This document shows, in pieces, positions 32,701 to 45,100 of a stretch of 56,848 nucleotides of DNA (position 1 is its first letter; every line of letters starts with the position of its first letter). The stretch is from Streptomyces sp. V2I9 (GTDB taxonomy: Bacteria > Actinomycetota > Actinomycetes > Streptomycetales > Streptomycetaceae): the NCBI RefSeq assembly GCF_030817475.1, contig NZ_JAUSZJ010000001.1, forward strand, positions 1 through 56,848. The letters run 5' to 3'. The translations under genes and the position numbers were made by a program. The notes under the pieces were generated by a model, which saw nothing but the letters and a program-made list of their open reading frames with translations, did no database searches and was not told where the DNA came from.

Positions 32701-35700
32701 GCCGACCGCGCCCCGGCCGCCGCCCTCGACGGACGCTGGCTCCTGCTGCACACCGGGAACGTCGACCCCGGCCACGCCGAACGCTGCGCCCGGGCACTGC
32801 GGCAGGCGGGCGCGGAACCGGTCGACGTCACCGTCCCCGACGACTCCCTCGACCGGTGGGGGCTCAGCGAACTCCTGCGCCAGGCCGCCGAAGGAGCCGA
32901 ACCGGTCACCGGAGTCCTGTCGCTCCTCGCCGACGACCGCCGGGCACACCCCGAGGACGGGGCGGTCTCCGTCGGCCTCGGCGCGACCCTCACGGCCGTC
33001 CAGGCACTGGCCGACGCCGAGGTCACCGCCCCCCTGTGGTGCGTCACGACCGGCGCCGTCTCCACGAACCGCGCCGACCGGATCCTCGACCCCGCCGCCG
33101 CCCGCCTCTGGGGACTGGGCCGGGTGGCCGCGCTGGAACACCCCGAGCGGTGGGGAGGACTGATCGACCTGCCCGCCGAACCCGAGCCGCGGGCGACGGC
33201 CCGCCTCGCCGCCGTCCTCACCGCCGCCGAGGACCAGGTCGCCGTACGGGCCGAAGGCGTCTACGTGCGCCGCCTCCTCCACGCACCGGCCGCCGACCCC
33301 CTGCCCGCAAGAGCGGCGCCCGAGGCGGTGCTGATCACCGGTGGCACCGGTGCGCTGGGTGCCGAGACCGCCCGTATGCTCGCCCGCCGGGGCACCCGGA
33401 AACTGGTGCTGAGCAGCAGGAGAGGCCCCGACGCGCCCGGCGCCGCCGAACTGGTCGCCGAACTCGCCGCCCTGGGCGCCACCGCGGTCGTCCTCGCGTG
33501 CGATGCCGCCGACCGTGACGCCCTGGCCGCCCTGCTGGCCGAGCACCCGGTCACCGGAGTGGTGCACGCGGCCGGAACCGACCCGGCCCTGCCGCTCGAC
33601 TCCACCTCCGTCCCCGTCCTGGCCGAGGGACTGCGGGCCAAGGCCGCCGGGGCCGAGCACCTCGACGCGCTCCTGCCCGACGCCGAACTGTTCGTGCTGT
33701 TCTCCTCGATCGCCGGAGTGTGGGGGAGCGGCGGCCAGGCCGCCTACGCCGCCGCCAACGCCCACCTCGACGCCCTCGCCGCGGCCCGCCGGGCGGCCGG
33801 CCGGACCGGCACCGCCGTGGCCTGGGGCTCCTGGGACCAGATCGGCATGGCCGCCAGGGGCGGCGCCGACGAGTACCTCAAGCGCCGCGGCCTGCGCCCC
33901 ATGCCGCCGGGGCTGTGCGTCACCGCGCTGGAGCACGCGATCGACACCGATGCCACCTGCGTGGTCGTCGCGGACATCGACTGGGCACGCTTCACCCCCG
34001 CCTTCACCAGCCGCCGGCCCAGCCCCCTCCTCTCGGCCCTGCCCGAGGCCGCCGAGGCCCTGGCCGGGGAACCGGCCGCCGAGGACGGAACCGCGGCCGT
34101 GCGGACCCTGCTGGCCGGACTGCCGCAGTCGGAGTGGTCCCGCACCGTACTCGACCTGGTCCGCCGGGAGACCGCGGCGGTCCTCGGCTACTCCGAACCG
34201 GTCGACGCCGACCGCCCGTTCAAGGACCTGGGCGTGGACTCCCTCAGCGCCGTGACCGTCCGCAACCGGGTGGCCGCCGCTCTCGACCTGCGCCTGCCCA
34301 CGACGCTGGTCTTCGACCACCCGACCCCCTCCGACGTCACCCGCCACGTGCTGTCGCTGGTCAGCGGCGACGACCGGCGGACGGCCACGACGGCCGAGGC
34401 GTCCGACGAGCCCCTGGCGATCGTCGGCATGGCATGCCGCTACCCCGGCGGCGCCTCCTCGCCGGAGGAACTGTGGCGGCTGGTCACCGAGGGCATCGAC
34501 GCGGTCGGCGGCTTCCCGTCCGACCGCGGATGGCCCACCGACGACGGCACGGGCCCCGGCGACCCCTACACCCGCGTCGGCGGCTTCGTCCACAGCGCCA
34601 CCTCCTTCGACGCCGGCCTGTTCGGCATCTCGCCGCGCGAGGCCATGGCGATGGACCCGCAGCAGCGGCTGCTCCTGGAGACCTCCTGGGAACTGTTCGA
34701 GCGCGCCGGGCTGGGCCCGCACGCCGTGCGCTCGACGCCCACCGGCGTCTTCATCGGCGCCTCACCCTCCGGATACGGAGTGGGCATCGCCGTCCCCGGC
34801 TCCGAAGGGCACCTGCTCACCGGAATGTCGGGCAGCGTCCTGTCCGGCCGGGTGGCCTACGCCTTCGGGCTGGAGGGCCCGACACTGACCGTGGACACCG
34901 CCTGCTCCTCGTCCCTGGTCGCCCTGCACCTCGCCGCGCAGTCACTGCGCGACGGCGAGTGCACCATGGCCGTCGTCGGCGGTGTCGCGGTGATGACCAG
35001 TCCCGGAATCTTCTCCGAGTTCGCCCGCCAGGACGGCCTGGCGTCCGACGGCCGCTGCCGGGCGTTCTCCGCCGACGCGGACGGCACCGGCTGGGGCGAG
35101 GGGGTGGGGCTGCTGCTGGTGGAACGCCTCTCCGAAGCACAGCGCAACGGGCACGAGGTCCTGGCGGTGGTGCGCGGCTCCGCGGTCAACTCCGACGGCG
35201 CCTCCAACGGCCTGACGGCACCCAACGGCCCTTCCCAGCAGCGGGTGATCCGTGCCGCGCTGGCCTCGGCCGGCGTGGAGCCGCACGAAGTGGACCTGGT
35301 CGAGGCGCACGGCACCGGCACGAGGCTGGGCGACCCGATCGAGGCACAGGCACTGCTCGCCGCCTACGGCCAGGACCGGCCCGCCGAACAGCCCCTGTGG
35401 CTCGGGTCGCTGAAGTCCAACATCGGGCACACCCAGGCCGCTGCCGGGGTCGGCGGCATCATCAAGACGGTCATGGCCCTGCGGCACGGCGTGCTGCCCC
35501 GCACCCTGCACGTGTCCGAGCCCACCCCCGAGGTGGACTGGACGGCCGGCTCGGTGGAACTGCTCACCAGCGCCCGCCCGTGGCCGGAGCTGGACCGCCC
35601 CCGCCGCGCGGGGGTGTCCGCCTTCGGCATCAGCGGCACCAACGCCCACGTGGTGCTGGAGCACGCCCCCGCCCCGGCCCGCCCCGAAACCCCCGCACCC

Positions 35701-38700
35701 CGGACGGCCCCGCCCCTGATCCCGTGGGCGCTCTCCGCCCGCACCTCCCGGGCGCTGCGGGAGCAGGCCGCCCGGCTGGCCGAGCGGGTCACGCACGACG
35801 ACAGCCTCCACCCCCTCGACGTGGCGGTCTCCCTCGCGGACGGCCGGGCCCACCTGGAACACCGGGCCGTGGCCGTAGGACACGACCGCGAGGCCCTGCT
35901 CGCCGCACTCTCCGACCTCGCCGACGCCGGCCACCTGACCGTCCGCGACGTCGCCGAATCCGGCCGCCTGGCCCTGCTGTTCTCCGGCCAGGGTTCGCAG
36001 CGGCTGGGCATGGGGCGGGAGTTGTACGAGGCGTACGGGGTGTTCGCGGACGCGTTCGACGCGGTCTGTGCCCGCGTGGACCTGGAACGGCCGTTGCGGG
36101 ATGTGGTGTTCGGTGACGACGCCGGTCTGCTGGGGCGGACCGTCTACACGCAGGCGGGCCTGTTCGCCCTGGAAGTGGCCCTCTTCCGCCTGCTGGAGTC
36201 CTGGGGGGTCACCCCGGACGTGCTCGTGGGGCACTCGATCGGTGAACTCGCCGCCGCCCACGTGGCCGGGGTGCTCTCCCTGGACGACGCGTGCACCTTG
36301 GTGTCGGCGCGCGGGCGGTTGATGGACGCCCTGCCCGAGGGCGGTGCGATGCTCGCCGTGGAGACGGCCGAGGAGGACCTCGTACTTCCCGACGGGGTGG
36401 ACCTCGCCGCCGTCAACGGCCCCACCTCGGTCACGGTCTCCGGCGACGCCGCGGCCGTCGCCGTCCTGGAGGAGCGGCTGCGCGGGGAGGGGGTCCGGGT
36501 CAAGCGGCTGGCGGTCTCCCACGCCTTCCACTCGCACCTGATGGAACCCATGCTGGCCGAATTCGCCACGGTCGCCGAGTCGTTGACGTACCACACCCCG
36601 CAGATCCCGATCCTCACCACCGCCCCCGGCGACCCGGCCACCCCCGCCTACTGGGTCGGCCAGATCCGTGAGCCGGTCCGCTTCGCCGATGCCCTCGCCC
36701 AGCTCACCGGAGTACGCACCGCACTGGAACTGGGCCCCGCCGGAGTGCTCTGCGCCCTCGCCCAGGAGCAGGTCGACAGCCTGGTGGCCGCCCCCGCGCT
36801 GCGCCCGGAGCAGGACGAGGCGGAGACAGTGCTCCGCATGATCGCCCGCGCCCACACACGGGGGACCGAGATCGACTGGCCCGCGGTGACGGGCGCGGGC
36901 GACCGCGTCGACCTGCCCACCTACCCCTTCCAGCGCACCCGCTTCTGGCCCGACCTCCCGGCCCCCGACACCACCGTGACCCCGCCGCCCGCCGCCTCAC
37001 CGGCGGAGTCCCGCTTCTGGGCGGCCGTCGACGAGGGCGACGTCGCGTCCCTGGCCGCCACCGCCGGCCTCGACCCGGCGGCGCTGGAGCCGCTGCTGCC
37101 GGCCCTGTCGGCCTGGCACAGCGACGCCCGCGAGCACGAAGCCGTCGGCGCCTGGCGGTACCGGATCGCCTGGACGCCCCTGGAGGAGCCGGCCCTGGTG
37201 TCCTGCGCCGGGCGGTGGCTCCTGGTCGCCCCCGACGCCGCCGCCGCGACGGCCGACGCCTGCCGCGCGGCGCTCACCGAACGGCAGGGCGAGGTCGACC
37301 TCCTCGTCGTCGACCCCGCCCACACCGACGCGGAGGAGTTCGCAGACCTGCTCCGCGACTACGTCGTCCCCGGCGAACAACTCCGCGGCGTGGTCTCCCT
37401 GCTCGCCCTGGACGAGACACCGCACCCCGACCACCCGGTGATCACCGCCGGCCTGGCCGGCACCCTCTGCCTGCTGCACGCCGCCCTCGACGTCGAACCG
37501 GGCCCGCTGTGGACCCTCACCGCCGGCGCCGTCGGCGCGGACGCGGACGAGGCGCCGGCCAGCCCCGCCCAGGCCGCCGTCTGGGGCCTGGGCCGCGTCG
37601 CGGCACTGGAACACCCCCGCCACTGGGGCGGCCTGGTCGACCTGCCCGCCGACGGCCTCGGCCACGACACGCGCCTGGCCGCCCGGCTCGCGGCCACCCT
37701 GACCCGCACCGACGACGAGGACCAGGTGGCCGTCCGGGCCACGGCCGCCCTCGGACGCCGGCTGCGCCACGCCGACCCCGTCCCCCCGCGTCCCGGCACG
37801 GGATGGACACCGAACGGCACGGTGCTGGTCACCGGCGGCACCGGCGCCATCGGCGGCCACGTCGCCCGCTGGCTGGCGACCGAGGGAGCCGAACACCTCG
37901 TCCTGATGAGCCGGCGCGGCCCCGACGCCCCGGGCGCCCGCGAACTCACCGGAGAACTCACCGCCCTCGGCTCCCGCGTCACCCTCGTCGCCTGCGACCT
38001 CCAGGACCGCGACGACGTCGGCCGGGCACTCGGCGCGCTGGCCGCCGACGGCACCACCGTCCGGACCGTCATGCACACCGCCGGCCTGGGCGTACTGGCC
38101 CCGCTCGCCGACACCGGCGTCGCCGACCTCGCCCACCTGATCGGCGGCAAGGTCGCCGGAGCCCGCCACCTCGACGAACTGCTCGACCCCACCGCACTGG
38201 ACGCCGTCGTCCACTTCTCCTCCATCTCCGCGATGTGGGGCGTGGGCCAGCACGGGGGCTACGCCGCCGGCAACGCCTACCTCGACGCGCTCGCCCAACA
38301 GCGCAGCCGCGAGGGCGCCCCCGTCCTCTCCGTCGCCTGGGGACCCTGGGACGGCGGCGGCATGGTCGACCAGGCCGCCGTGGAACCGATGCTGCGCCGC
38401 GGCATCACCCTCCTCCAGCCCGGCCCCGCCATGATCGCGCTGCGCCAGGCCCTCGACGCCCGCGAACCCTCCACCGCGACCGCCGAGGTCGACTGGGAGC
38501 GGTTCGCACCCTCCTTCACCGCGCTGCGCCCCAGCCCGCTGCTCGCCGAACTGCCCGAGGTGCAGGCCCTGCGACCCGCCGGGGCCGCGGCCGCTCCCGA
38601 CACCGCCGAGGACGGGTTCCGCGCCCGGCTCGCCGGACTGTCCCCGGTGGAGCGCGAACGCGCGGCGCTGGAACTGGTCCGCACCCACGCCGCCGTCGCG

Positions 38701-39138
38701 CTCGGCCACACGCGGGCGGAGGACATCGAACCGGACCGCACCTTCCGCGACCTGGGCGCCGACTCGCTGACCGCTGTGGCGCTGCGCGACGGGCTGGCCA
38801 CCGCGAGCGGCCTGACACTGCCCGCCACGCTCGTCTTCGACCAGCCGACCCCCGTCGCGCTGGCGGAACACCTGTTGGACCTGCTGATGCCGCGGGACGC
38901 CGTCGACGACCTGCCGTCGACGGACGAACTCGACCGGCTCGAGGCGGCGCTCGCCCGCCGTTCCGGCGACGACCTCGACCGGGTCCGGATCGTGATGCGG
39001 CTGGAGTCGCTCCTGGCCGCGACCCGGAACGGGACCGGTACGGCCTCCGCTGACAGCGCCGCCCTGGCCGACCGGCTGGGACACGCCACGGACGACGAAC
39101 TGTTCGATTTGGTCGAGAGGGATCTGGGACTCAAGTGA
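29710..39138 (+). CDS. Two-module type I PKS (modules G and H)
   Basis: A complete 3142-residue protein with GTG start 29710. The same frame is open back to 29434, but that stretch contains the promoter-like and repeat elements, so the downstream start is chosen. Order: docking head 1-34; KS 35-457 (Cys205); AT 575-864 (Ser665); dimerisation element 938-995; KR 1205-1390 (Tyr1346); ACP (Ser1511); KS 1567-1988 (Cys1732); AT 2087-2360 (Ser2176); dimerisation element 2432-2488; KR 2702-2890 (Tyr2851); ACP (Ser3019); docking tail 3061-3142 ending FDLVERDL. It adds one methylmalonyl and one malonyl unit, reducing each ketone to a hydroxyl. It probably begins a second transcription unit with genes 5 and 6. 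Confidence 0.96.
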   Translation: MADNQKYLDYLRRLTADLRQTRRQLREVEARGSEPVAIVGMGCRYPGDVHSPEDLWHLVSEGRDGISGFPLDRGWDTVVYDDDPDAAGTTYVREGGFLHDAGDFDADLFNVSPHEALAMDPQQRLMLETSWEALERAGIDPLSLRGTRTGVFIGSSSSAYGSGLRALPQGVEGHLLTGGAPSVVSGRVAYALGLEGLAVTVDTACSSSLVATHLAVQALRNGECDTALAGGVTVMVSPGIFTEFSRQRGLAADGRCKPFSADADGTGWAEGAGVLVLRRLSDARRRGDRVLAVIKGSAVNQDGASNGLTAPNGPSQERVIRAALENAQLAAADIDAVEAHGTGTTLGDPIEAQALLNAYGQDRPADKPLWLGSIKSNIGHAQAASGVAGLIKMVMALRAEELPPTLHATDPTPHVDWSRGHVRLLTAPTAWPQDPERPRHAGVSSFSISGTNAHLVLESADATAAPTEDEDEDEYKAGAGDTDAPARGIADTTVLPWILSARTPEALRGQAERLAEVADDHDPAGVARTLAVSRALLEHRAVVLGPDRAGALRALAQGVPHPDAVLGTARSAEPPVFVFPGQGSQWVGMAGELLEREPVFAGAMAECGRALEPFTDFSLLEVVRGEGAELERVEVVQPVLWAVMVSLARLWASVGVVPAAVVGHSQGEIAAAVVAGGLSLEDGARVVALRARAIAGELSGLGGMVSLAVPVARARELVARWAGLSVAAVNGPGSTVVSGDAGAVEELLAYCVEEGVRARRVPVDYASHCVQVERVRERLLEDLGPVVPVSSSVPFYSTVSGLREDTAGLDARYWFDNLRNTVRFEDVTRTLLTEGRTLFLEISPHPVLAVGVQESMEAAGRTGAVLGTLRRGEGGPRRWATALAEAHTHGAPVDWTRVLPQADPVDLPTYAFQHTHYWMTEPPGAVPDTSGTTDTDPAETDFWEAVDRLDYEQVSDTLRLDSGDGLETVLPALAVWRRDRAEHSTVNSWRYRVAWQPADRAPAAALDGRWLLLHTGNVDPGHAERCARALRQAGAEPVDVTVPDDSLDRWGLSELLRQAAEGAEPVTGVLSLLADDRRAHPEDGAVSVGLGATLTAVQALADAEVTAPLWCVTTGAVSTNRADRILDPAAARLWGLGRVAALEHPERWGGLIDLPAEPEPRATARLAAVLTAAEDQVAVRAEGVYVRRLLHAPAADPLPARAAPEAVLITGGTGALGAETARMLARRGTRKLVLSSRRGPDAPGAAELVAELAALGATAVVLACDAADRDALAALLAEHPVTGVVHAAGTDPALPLDSTSVPVLAEGLRAKAAGAEHLDALLPDAELFVLFSSIAGVWGSGGQAAYAAANAHLDALAAARRAAGRTGTAVAWGSWDQIGMAARGGADEYLKRRGLRPMPPGLCVTALEHAIDTDATCVVVADIDWARFTPAFTSRRPSPLLSALPEAAEALAGEPAAEDGTAAVRTLLAGLPQSEWSRTVLDLVRRETAAVLGYSEPVDADRPFKDLGVDSLSAVTVRNRVAAALDLRLPTTLVFDHPTPSDVTRHVLSLVSGDDRRTATTAEASDEPLAIVGMACRYPGGASSPEELWRLVTEGIDAVGGFPSDRGWPTDDGTGPGDPYTRVGGFVHSATSFDAGLFGISPREAMAMDPQQRLLLETSWELFERAGLGPHAVRSTPTGVFIGASPSGYGVGIAVPGSEGHLLTGMSGSVLSGRVAYAFGLEGPTLTVDTACSSSLVALHLAAQSLRDGECTMAVVGGVAVMTSPGIFSEFARQDGLASDGRCRAFSADADGTGWGEGVGLLLVERLSEAQRNGHEVLAVVRGSAVNSDGASNGLTAPNGPSQQRVIRAALASAGVEPHEVDLVEAHGTGTRLGDPIEAQALLAAYGQDRPAEQPLWLGSLKSNIGHTQAAAGVGGIIKTVMALRHGVLPRTLHVSEPTPEVDWTAGSVELLTSARPWPELDRPRRAGVSAFGISGTNAHVVLEHAPAPARPETPAPRTAPPLIPWALSARTSRALREQAARLAERVTHDDSLHPLDVAVSLADGRAHLEHRAVAVGHDREALLAALSDLADAGHLTVRDVAESGRLALLFSGQGSQRLGMGRELYEAYGVFADAFDAVCARVDLERPLRDVVFGDDAGLLGRTVYTQAGLFALEVALFRLLESWGVTPDVLVGHSIGELAAAHVAGVLSLDDACTLVSARGRLMDALPEGGAMLAVETAEEDLVLPDGVDLAAVNGPTSVTVSGDAAAVAVLEERLRGEGVRVKRLAVSHAFHSHLMEPMLAEFATVAESLTYHTPQIPILTTAPGDPATPAYWVGQIREPVRFADALAQLTGVRTALELGPAGVLCALAQEQVDSLVAAPALRPEQDEAETVLRMIARAHTRGTEIDWPAVTGAGDRVDLPTYPFQRTRFWPDLPAPDTTVTPPPAASPAESRFWAAVDEGDVASLAATAGLDPAALEPLLPALSAWHSDAREHEAVGAWRYRIAWTPLEEPALVSCAGRWLLVAPDAAAATADACRAALTERQGEVDLLVVDPAHTDAEEFADLLRDYVVPGEQLRGVVSLLALDETPHPDHPVITAGLAGTLCLLHAALDVEPGPLWTLTAGAVGADADEAPASPAQAAVWGLGRVAALEHPRHWGGLVDLPADGLGHDTRLAARLAATLTRTDDEDQVAVRATAALGRRLRHADPVPPRPGTGWTPNGTVLVTGGTGAIGGHVARWLATEGAEHLVLMSRRGPDAPGARELTGELTALGSRVTLVACDLQDRDDVGRALGALAADGTTVRTVMHTAGLGVLAPLADTGVADLAHLIGGKVAGARHLDELLDPTALDAVVHFSSISAMWGVGQHGGYAAGNAYLDALAQQRSREGAPVLSVAWGPWDGGGMVDQAAVEPMLRRGITLLQPGPAMIALRQALDAREPSTATAEVDWERFAPSFTALRPSPLLAELPEVQALRPAGAAAAPDTAEDGFRARLAGLSPVERERAALELVRTHAAVALGHTRAEDIEPDRTFRDLGADSLTAVALRDGLATASGLTLPATLVFDQPTPVALAEHLLDLLMPRDAVDDLPSTDELDRLEAALARRSGDDLDRVRIVMRLESLLAATRNGTGTASADSAALADRLGHATDDELFDLVERDLGLK
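29812..34360 (+). other. PKS module G: KS-AT(methylmalonyl)-KR-ACP
   Basis: KS 29812-31080 has Cys 30322-30324 and reads KSNIGHA rather than KSNIGHT. A run of three GAGGAC hexamers at 31111-31128 encodes an acidic EDEDED stretch in the KS-AT linker. AT 31432-32300 has GHSQGE (Ser 31702-31704) and YASH (32002-32013): methylmalonyl. It uses G-ending codons and repeats in module K. KR 33322-33870 has Trp 33721-33723, Tyr 33745-33747 and Gln at -3: A1-type. The ACP serine is 34240-34242 in GVDSL. Predicted unit: alpha-methyl, beta-hydroxyl. Confidence 0.94.
31435..32246 (+). repeat. Methylmalonyl-AT repeat R2, copy in module G
   Basis: This 812-bp AT core appears identical, base for base, to 51577-52388 in module K (offset 20142). 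It starts at the FVFPGQGSQ codons and stops in the codons for SPHP. Rich in GTG, TTG and GCG codons. Confidence 0.9.
34408..38890 (+). other. PKS module H: KS-AT(malonyl)-KR(A2-type)-ACP
   Basis: KS 34408-35670 has Cys 34903-34905. AT 35968-36790 has GHSIGE (Ser 36235-36237) and HAFH (36520-36531): malonyl. A dimerisation element (37003-37170) precedes KR 37813-38370. That KR has Trp 38236-38238, Tyr 38260-38262 and His 38251-38253 exactly three residues before Tyr, the A2 fingerprint normally linked to epimerised alpha-methyl products. The ACP serine is 38764-38766 in GADSL. Predicted unit: unsubstituted beta-hydroxyl, so the A2 epimerising character would have no substituent to act on. Confidence 0.94.
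35967..36612 (+). repeat. Malonyl-AT repeat R3, copy in module H
   Basis: 646 bp matching 56124-56769 of module L (offset 20157) with few mismatches. It includes a [11 protein letters not shown] and [15 protein letters not shown] variant segment not found in the D, E and F copies. Confidence 0.85.
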
Positions 39139-39162
39139 CCGCCGCCGCTCCAAGGACCCCGC

Positions 39163-39169
39163 AGGAGAG
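39163..39169 (+). promoter_or_regulatory. Ribosome binding site deciding the gene 5 start
   Basis: AGGAGAG ends 4 bases before ATG 39174 and has no equal before the alternative in-frame GTG at 39135, which overlaps the gene 4 stop. It supports ATG 39174 as the start. Confidence 0.7.
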
Positions 39170-39173
39170 CACG

Positions 39174-42100
39174 ATGACGACCGAAGCGAGCAAGAGCCCC
39201 ACCGAGCACAAGCTCCGTGACTATCTCGGCCGCGCGATCGCCGAACTGCACGACACCCGCCGGCGGTTGCGCGAGGCCGAGTCGCAGGAGCACGAGCCCA
39301 TGGCCATCGTGTCGGTGGCCTGCACCCTGCCCGGCGGCGTGCGTTCGCCCGAGGAACTCTGGCGGCTCCTCGCCTCCGGCACGGACGCCGTCACCCCGTT
39401 CCCCGACGACCGAGGCTGGGACGACAGCCCGCTGGCCGGCGCCGAGGGCGCCGCGGCCCCCGAAGCGTCCCGGGGCGGCTTCCTGCACGACGCGGGCATG
39501 TTCGACCCCGCGTTCTTCGGCATCAACCCGCGCGAGGCGCTGGCCATGGACCCGCAGCAGCGGCTGGTCCTGGAATCGGCCTGGGAGGCGATGGAGCGAG
39601 CCGGCATCCACCCCGACACCCTGCGCGGCTCCCGTACGGGCGTGTTCCTCGGAGCCAGCGGGCAGGGCTACGGCATCAACATGCAGGCCGGCACCGGCAC
39701 CGAGGGCTACCAGCTCACCGGCGGCGCCACCTCCGTCCTCTCCGGCCGTATCGCCTACACGCTCGGCCTGCGCGGGCCCGCGGTCAGTGTGGACACCGCC
39801 TGCTCCTCGTCACTGACCGCCCTGCACCTGGCCGCCCAGTCCATCCGCGCCGGTGACTGCTCCATGGCCTTCGCCGGCGGGGTCACCGTCATGCCGCACC
39901 CGGTCGCCTTCCACGAGTTCAGCCGGCAGGGCGGCCTGGCCTCCGACGGCCGGTGCAAGGCGTTCTCCGCCGACGCGGACGGCACCGGCTGGAGCGAGGG
40001 CGTCGGCGTCCTGCTCATCGAGCGGCTCTCCGACGCCCGCCGCCACGGCCACCCGGTGCTCGCGGTGATGCGGGGCAGCGCGGTCAACCAGGACGGAACC
40101 TCCAACGGCCTCACCGCCCCCAGCGGCCCCGCCCAGGAACGCGTCATCCGCGCCGCGCTGGAGGACGCCCGCCTGACCCCCGACCAGGTCGACGCCGTCG
40201 AGGCGCACGGCACCGGCACCACGCTGGGCGACCCCATCGAGGCCCAGGCACTGCTGGCCACCTACGGCCGCGACCGGGACCGCCCGCTATGGCTCGGCTC
40301 GCTGAAGTCCAACATCGGCCACACCCAGTCCGCCGCCGGGGCCGCCGGCGTGATCAAGATGGTGCTGGCGATGCACCACGGGGTGCTGCCCCGCACCCTG
40401 CACGCCGACGTGCCCACCCCGCACGTGGACTGGTCCTCCGGCCGCATCGAACTGCTCACCGGCGAGCAGCCGTGGAAACCCGGTGAACACCCCCGCAGGG
40501 CCGCCGTCTCCTCCTTCGGCATCAGCGGCACCAACGCCCACGTCATCCTGGAGGAACCCCCCGCCGACGCCCCCGCCGAGGAGCCCGCTCCCCGCCGGCC
40601 CGCCCCCGCCACCGTGCCGCTGCCGGTCTCCGGCCGGACCCCGCAGGCCCTGGCGGCGCAGGCCGCCCGGCTGCGCACCTTCCTGGACGACGCGACGGGG
40701 GCCGCCGCCGAACTCATCGACCTCGCCCACTCGCTCGGCGCGACCCGCCGGTCCCACGACCACCGCGGCATCGTCCTGGCCACCGGCCAGGCCGACGCCC
40801 TGGCCGGCCTGCGGACCCTCCAGGAGGGCCGCACCGGGCCCGACGTGCTCACCGGCGCCGTACGGCCCGGCCGGACCGCCTTCCTGTTCACCGGACAGGG
40901 CGCACAGCACGCGGGCATGGCGCGCGACCTGTACGACACCTTCCCGGTGTTCGCCGAAACCTTCGACACGGTGTGCCGGAAGACCGGCGGCGAAAGGCCG
41001 CTGAAGGAGATCGTCTTCGAGGACGGCGCGGCGCTGGACCGCACCGTCCACACCCAGCCGGCCCTGTTCGCCGTCGAGGTCGCGCTCTTCCGCCTGGCCG
41101 AGTCGTGGGGCCTGCGCCCCGACGTCCTGGCGGGCCACTCGATCGGCGAGCTGGCCGCCGCCCACATCGCGGGCATCCTGTCGCTGGACGACGCCTGCCG
41201 CCTGGTCGCGGCCCGCGGCCGGCTGATGGAGGAACTGCCCGCCGGCGGCGCGATGCTGGCCGTCGAGGCGGCCGAGGGCGACATCGAGCTGCCCGACGGC
41301 GTGGACCTCGCGGCGGTCAACGGGCCCTCGTCCCTGACGGTCTCGGGCGACGCCGCCGCGATCGACGCGCTGGAGGCACAACTGCGCGGCCAGGGCCGCA
41401 AGGTCAAGCGGCTCGCGGTCTCGCACGCCTTCCACTCGCACCTGATGGAACCCATGCTCGACGCGTTCGCCGCGACCGCCCGCGACCTCACCTACCACCC
41501 GCCGACGATCCCGATGGTCTCCACCGTCGCCCTCGACGGCGACCCGACGACCTGGGAGTACTGGGTCAGCCAGGTCCGCTCCACCGTCCGGTTCGCCGAC
41601 GCCGCCCGGGAACTGGGCCGCCAGGGCGTCACCCGGTACGTCGAGATGGGCCCCGACGGGGTCCTCTGCGCCCTGGTCGGCGCCACGGACGACACCGCGC
41701 TCGCCGTCCCCCTCCAGCGCAACGGCCGCGACCAGACGGACACCCTGCTGCGGGCCGTGGCACGCCTGCACGTCGCGGGGCTCGACCCCGACTGGGCGGC
41801 CGTCCTGGAGCCGTGGAGCCCCCGCCGGGTGGACCTGCCCACCTACGCCTTCCAACGACAGCACTACTGGCCGGCCCCCAGCAGCCCGGCCGACCTCAGG
41901 ACGGCCGGGCTCAGCGGCGCCGGACACCCGCTGCTGGGCGCGCTCGTCTCGGTGGCCGGTGACGGGGGCCTCGTCCTCACCGGCCGGCTCTCCCGCACCA
42001 CCCACCCCTGGCTCGGCGACCACCGTGTCCTCGGTGCGGTCCTCGTCCCGGGCACCGCGCTCGTCGACCTCGCCCTGCACGCGGGCAGCCAGGTCGGCTG

Positions 42101-45100
42101 CCCCGTCGTGGACGAGCTGACCCTGGGCACCCCGGTGGAACTGCCCGAGCTGGGCGGACTGCGCATCCAGGCGGAGGTGGGCCCCCCGCGCGCGGACGGC
42201 TCCCGCGAGATCGCCCTCTACACCCGGCCCGACGAGGCCGAGGGAGCCGAGGGCGCGGACGGCGGCTGGATCCGGCACGCCACCGGCCTCCTGACCCCCG
42301 CACGCCCGGCGGCGGGCGAAACCCTGGCCCCGTGGCCGCCGCAGGACGCACCGCCCGTGGCACTGGACGACTTCTACGCCGCCGCGGCCGCCGCCGGCCT
42401 CGACTACGGGCCCCTCTTCCAGGGCCTGCGCGGCGCCTGGCGCGCCTCCGACGGCGCGGTCCACGCCGACGTGGCGCTGCCCGCCGCGGCCGACGGTGCG
42501 AACTCCCCGGACACCGGGGGCTTCGGCCTGCACCCCGCCCTCTTCGACGCCGCCCTGCACTGCGCGGCCCTGAGCGGCCCCTCGCAGAACGATCCGGCCG
42601 TCCGGGTGCCGTTCAGCTGGTCCGGCGTCACCCTGCACGCCCGGGGCGCCACCGCCCTGCGCGTGCGCCTGACCCCGACGAGCACGGACGCCGTCTCGCT
42701 CGAACTCGCCGACCCGGCGGGCCGGCCGGTCGCCTCCGTGGAGTCCCTGGTGCTGCGGCCGGCGATGCCCACCGACGGCCGGACACCCCCCGACACGCTC
42801 TTCCGCGTCGACTGGGCCCGCCTGCCCGCCTCCGGCCCCTCCACCCCGTGGACGGTCGTCGCCGGCACGAGGGGACTGGCGGCCCTGGCCGAACCCCCCG
42901 CCCTGGTGGCCGTCCACGCCGGCACCGACCCCGAGGACACCGACGACCCGGTCACCCTCGACGGGCCCGCCGCGGTCCGCCGCGCCGCCCACCGCGCCCT
43001 GGAGTACCTACGGACCTGGCTCGCCGACGAGCGCTTCGCCGCCTCCCGTCTCGTCCTGCTCACCCGAGGCGCCGTGCCCGCCGGGGACACCCCGGTCGAC
43101 CCGGCCGCCGCCGCGGTGTGGGGTCTGGTGCGCAGCGCGCAGACCGAGCATCCGGGCCGGTTCGTCCTGCTCGACCTGGACCCGTCCGACGGCGGCACCC
43201 CCGTCACCGGCCTGACGGACACCGATGAGCCGCAACTCGCCCTGCGCCAGGGCACGCTGTACGCGCCCCGTCTCGTCCGCGCCACCGTTCCCCCGCCGGT
43301 GCCGGACCCGGCGCAGCCGCACGGCACGGTACTGATCACCGGCGGTACCGGCGTCCTCGGCGGCCGCGTCGCCCGGCACCTGGCCGCTGAACACGGCGTC
43401 CGTGACCTGCTGTTGGTGAGCCGGCGCGGCCCCCGAGCGCCCGGCGCGGACGAACTGGTCGCCGAGCTGGCCTCCCTGGGGGCGCGGGCCCGTGTCCTCG
43501 CCTGCGACGCGGCCGACCGCGAGGCGCTGGCCGAAGTACTCGCCGGCATCCCCGCCGACCGGCCGCTGACCGGTGTGGTGCACGCCGCCGGGATCGTGGA
43601 CGACGGCGTGGTCACCTCCCTGACCCCCGACCGGCTCGACGCGGTGCTGGACGCCAAGGCGGCCTCCGCGCTGCACCTGGACGACCTGGTCGGCGACGTC
43701 TCCCTGTTCGTGCTGTTCTCCTCCGCCTCGGCGACCTTCGGCTCCGCCGGCCAGGCCGGCTACGCGGCGGCGAACGCGGTGCTGGACGCCGTCGCCCGCC
43801 GCAGGCCGGGCGCCGTCTCCGTCGGCTGGGGCCTGTGGGCGGAGACCTCCGGCATCTCCGCCGGGCTGGACGAGACGGGACGGGCCAGGATCCGGCGGGT
43901 CGGCTCCGCGCTCGCCACCGACGAGGCGCTGGCCGTCCTGGACGCCGTCCGCACGGGCGACACCCCGCACCTGGTCGCCCTCCGGCTGAACCTCGCCGAA
44001 CTGCGGGACGCCGCGGACCGCGACCCCGCCGCGGTGGCACCCCTGCTGCGGGGCCTGGTCACCCGCCGCGTCCTGCCCGAGGCGGCGCGTGCCGTGCCCG
44101 GTGCCGCCTCCCCGCTGGGCGAGCGCCTCGCCGGTCTCGGCGAGGCCGAACGCACCGAACTGCTCACCGAGTTGGTGCGCTCGGAGGCCGCCGGTGTGCT
44201 CGGTCACACCGGCGCGGAGCCGATCGAGGACCACAAGCCGTTCAGGGACCTGGGCTTCGACTCGCTGACCGCCGTGGAACTGCGCAACCGGCTCGGCGCC
44301 GTGACCGGCCTGCGGCTGCCCGCGGCCCTCGTCTTCGACTACCCCTCCCCGCAGGACCTGGTGGCCCACCTGCTGCCCCGCCTGACCGGGGCGGCGGACA
44401 CCCCGGCGCCCGCGCGGGCCGCCCGCCGCGCCGCCGACGACGAGCCCATCGCCATCGTCGCGATGAGCTGCCGCTACCCCGGCGAAGTCAACAGCCCCGA
44501 GGACCTGTGGAACCTGGTGGCGACGGGCTCCGACGCCATCGGCCCCTTCCCCGGCAACCGCGGCTGGGACACCACCGCCCTCTACGACCCCGACCCCGAC
44601 GCGGCCGGCAAGTCCTACGTCCTCCAGGGCGGTTTCGTCCACGACGCGGACCGCTTCGACCCCGTGCCCTTCGGTATCTCGCCGCGCGAGGCGCTGGCGA
44701 TGGACCCGCAGCAGCGGCTGATGCTGGAAGCCTCCTGGGAGGCCTTCGAGCGGGCCGGAATCGACCCGAGCTCCCTGCGCGGCACCTCCACCGGCGTGTT
44801 CGCCGGACTCATGTACCACGACTACGGCGCCACCATGACCGTGCTGCCGGAAGGGGTCGAGGGCTACCTCGGCACCGGCACCTCGGGCAGCGTGCTCGCC
44901 GGCCGGGTGTCCTACACCTTCGGACTCGAGGGTCCGGCCATGACCGTGGACACCGCCTGCTCCTCCTCCCTGGTCACCCTGCACCTGGCCTGCCAGGCAC
45001 TGCGCAACGGCGAGTGCGACATGGCGCTGGCGGGCGGCGTCACGGTGCTCTCCACCCCCGGCGTCTTCATCGACTTCAGCAGGCAGCGCGCCCTGGCCTC

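Noticed and set aside
39135..39173. Earlier GTG start for gene 5 overlapping the gene 4 stop
   Set aside because: ATG 39174 has a clear AGGAGAG site at the right distance and begins just before the docking helix, while the GTG has no comparable site.
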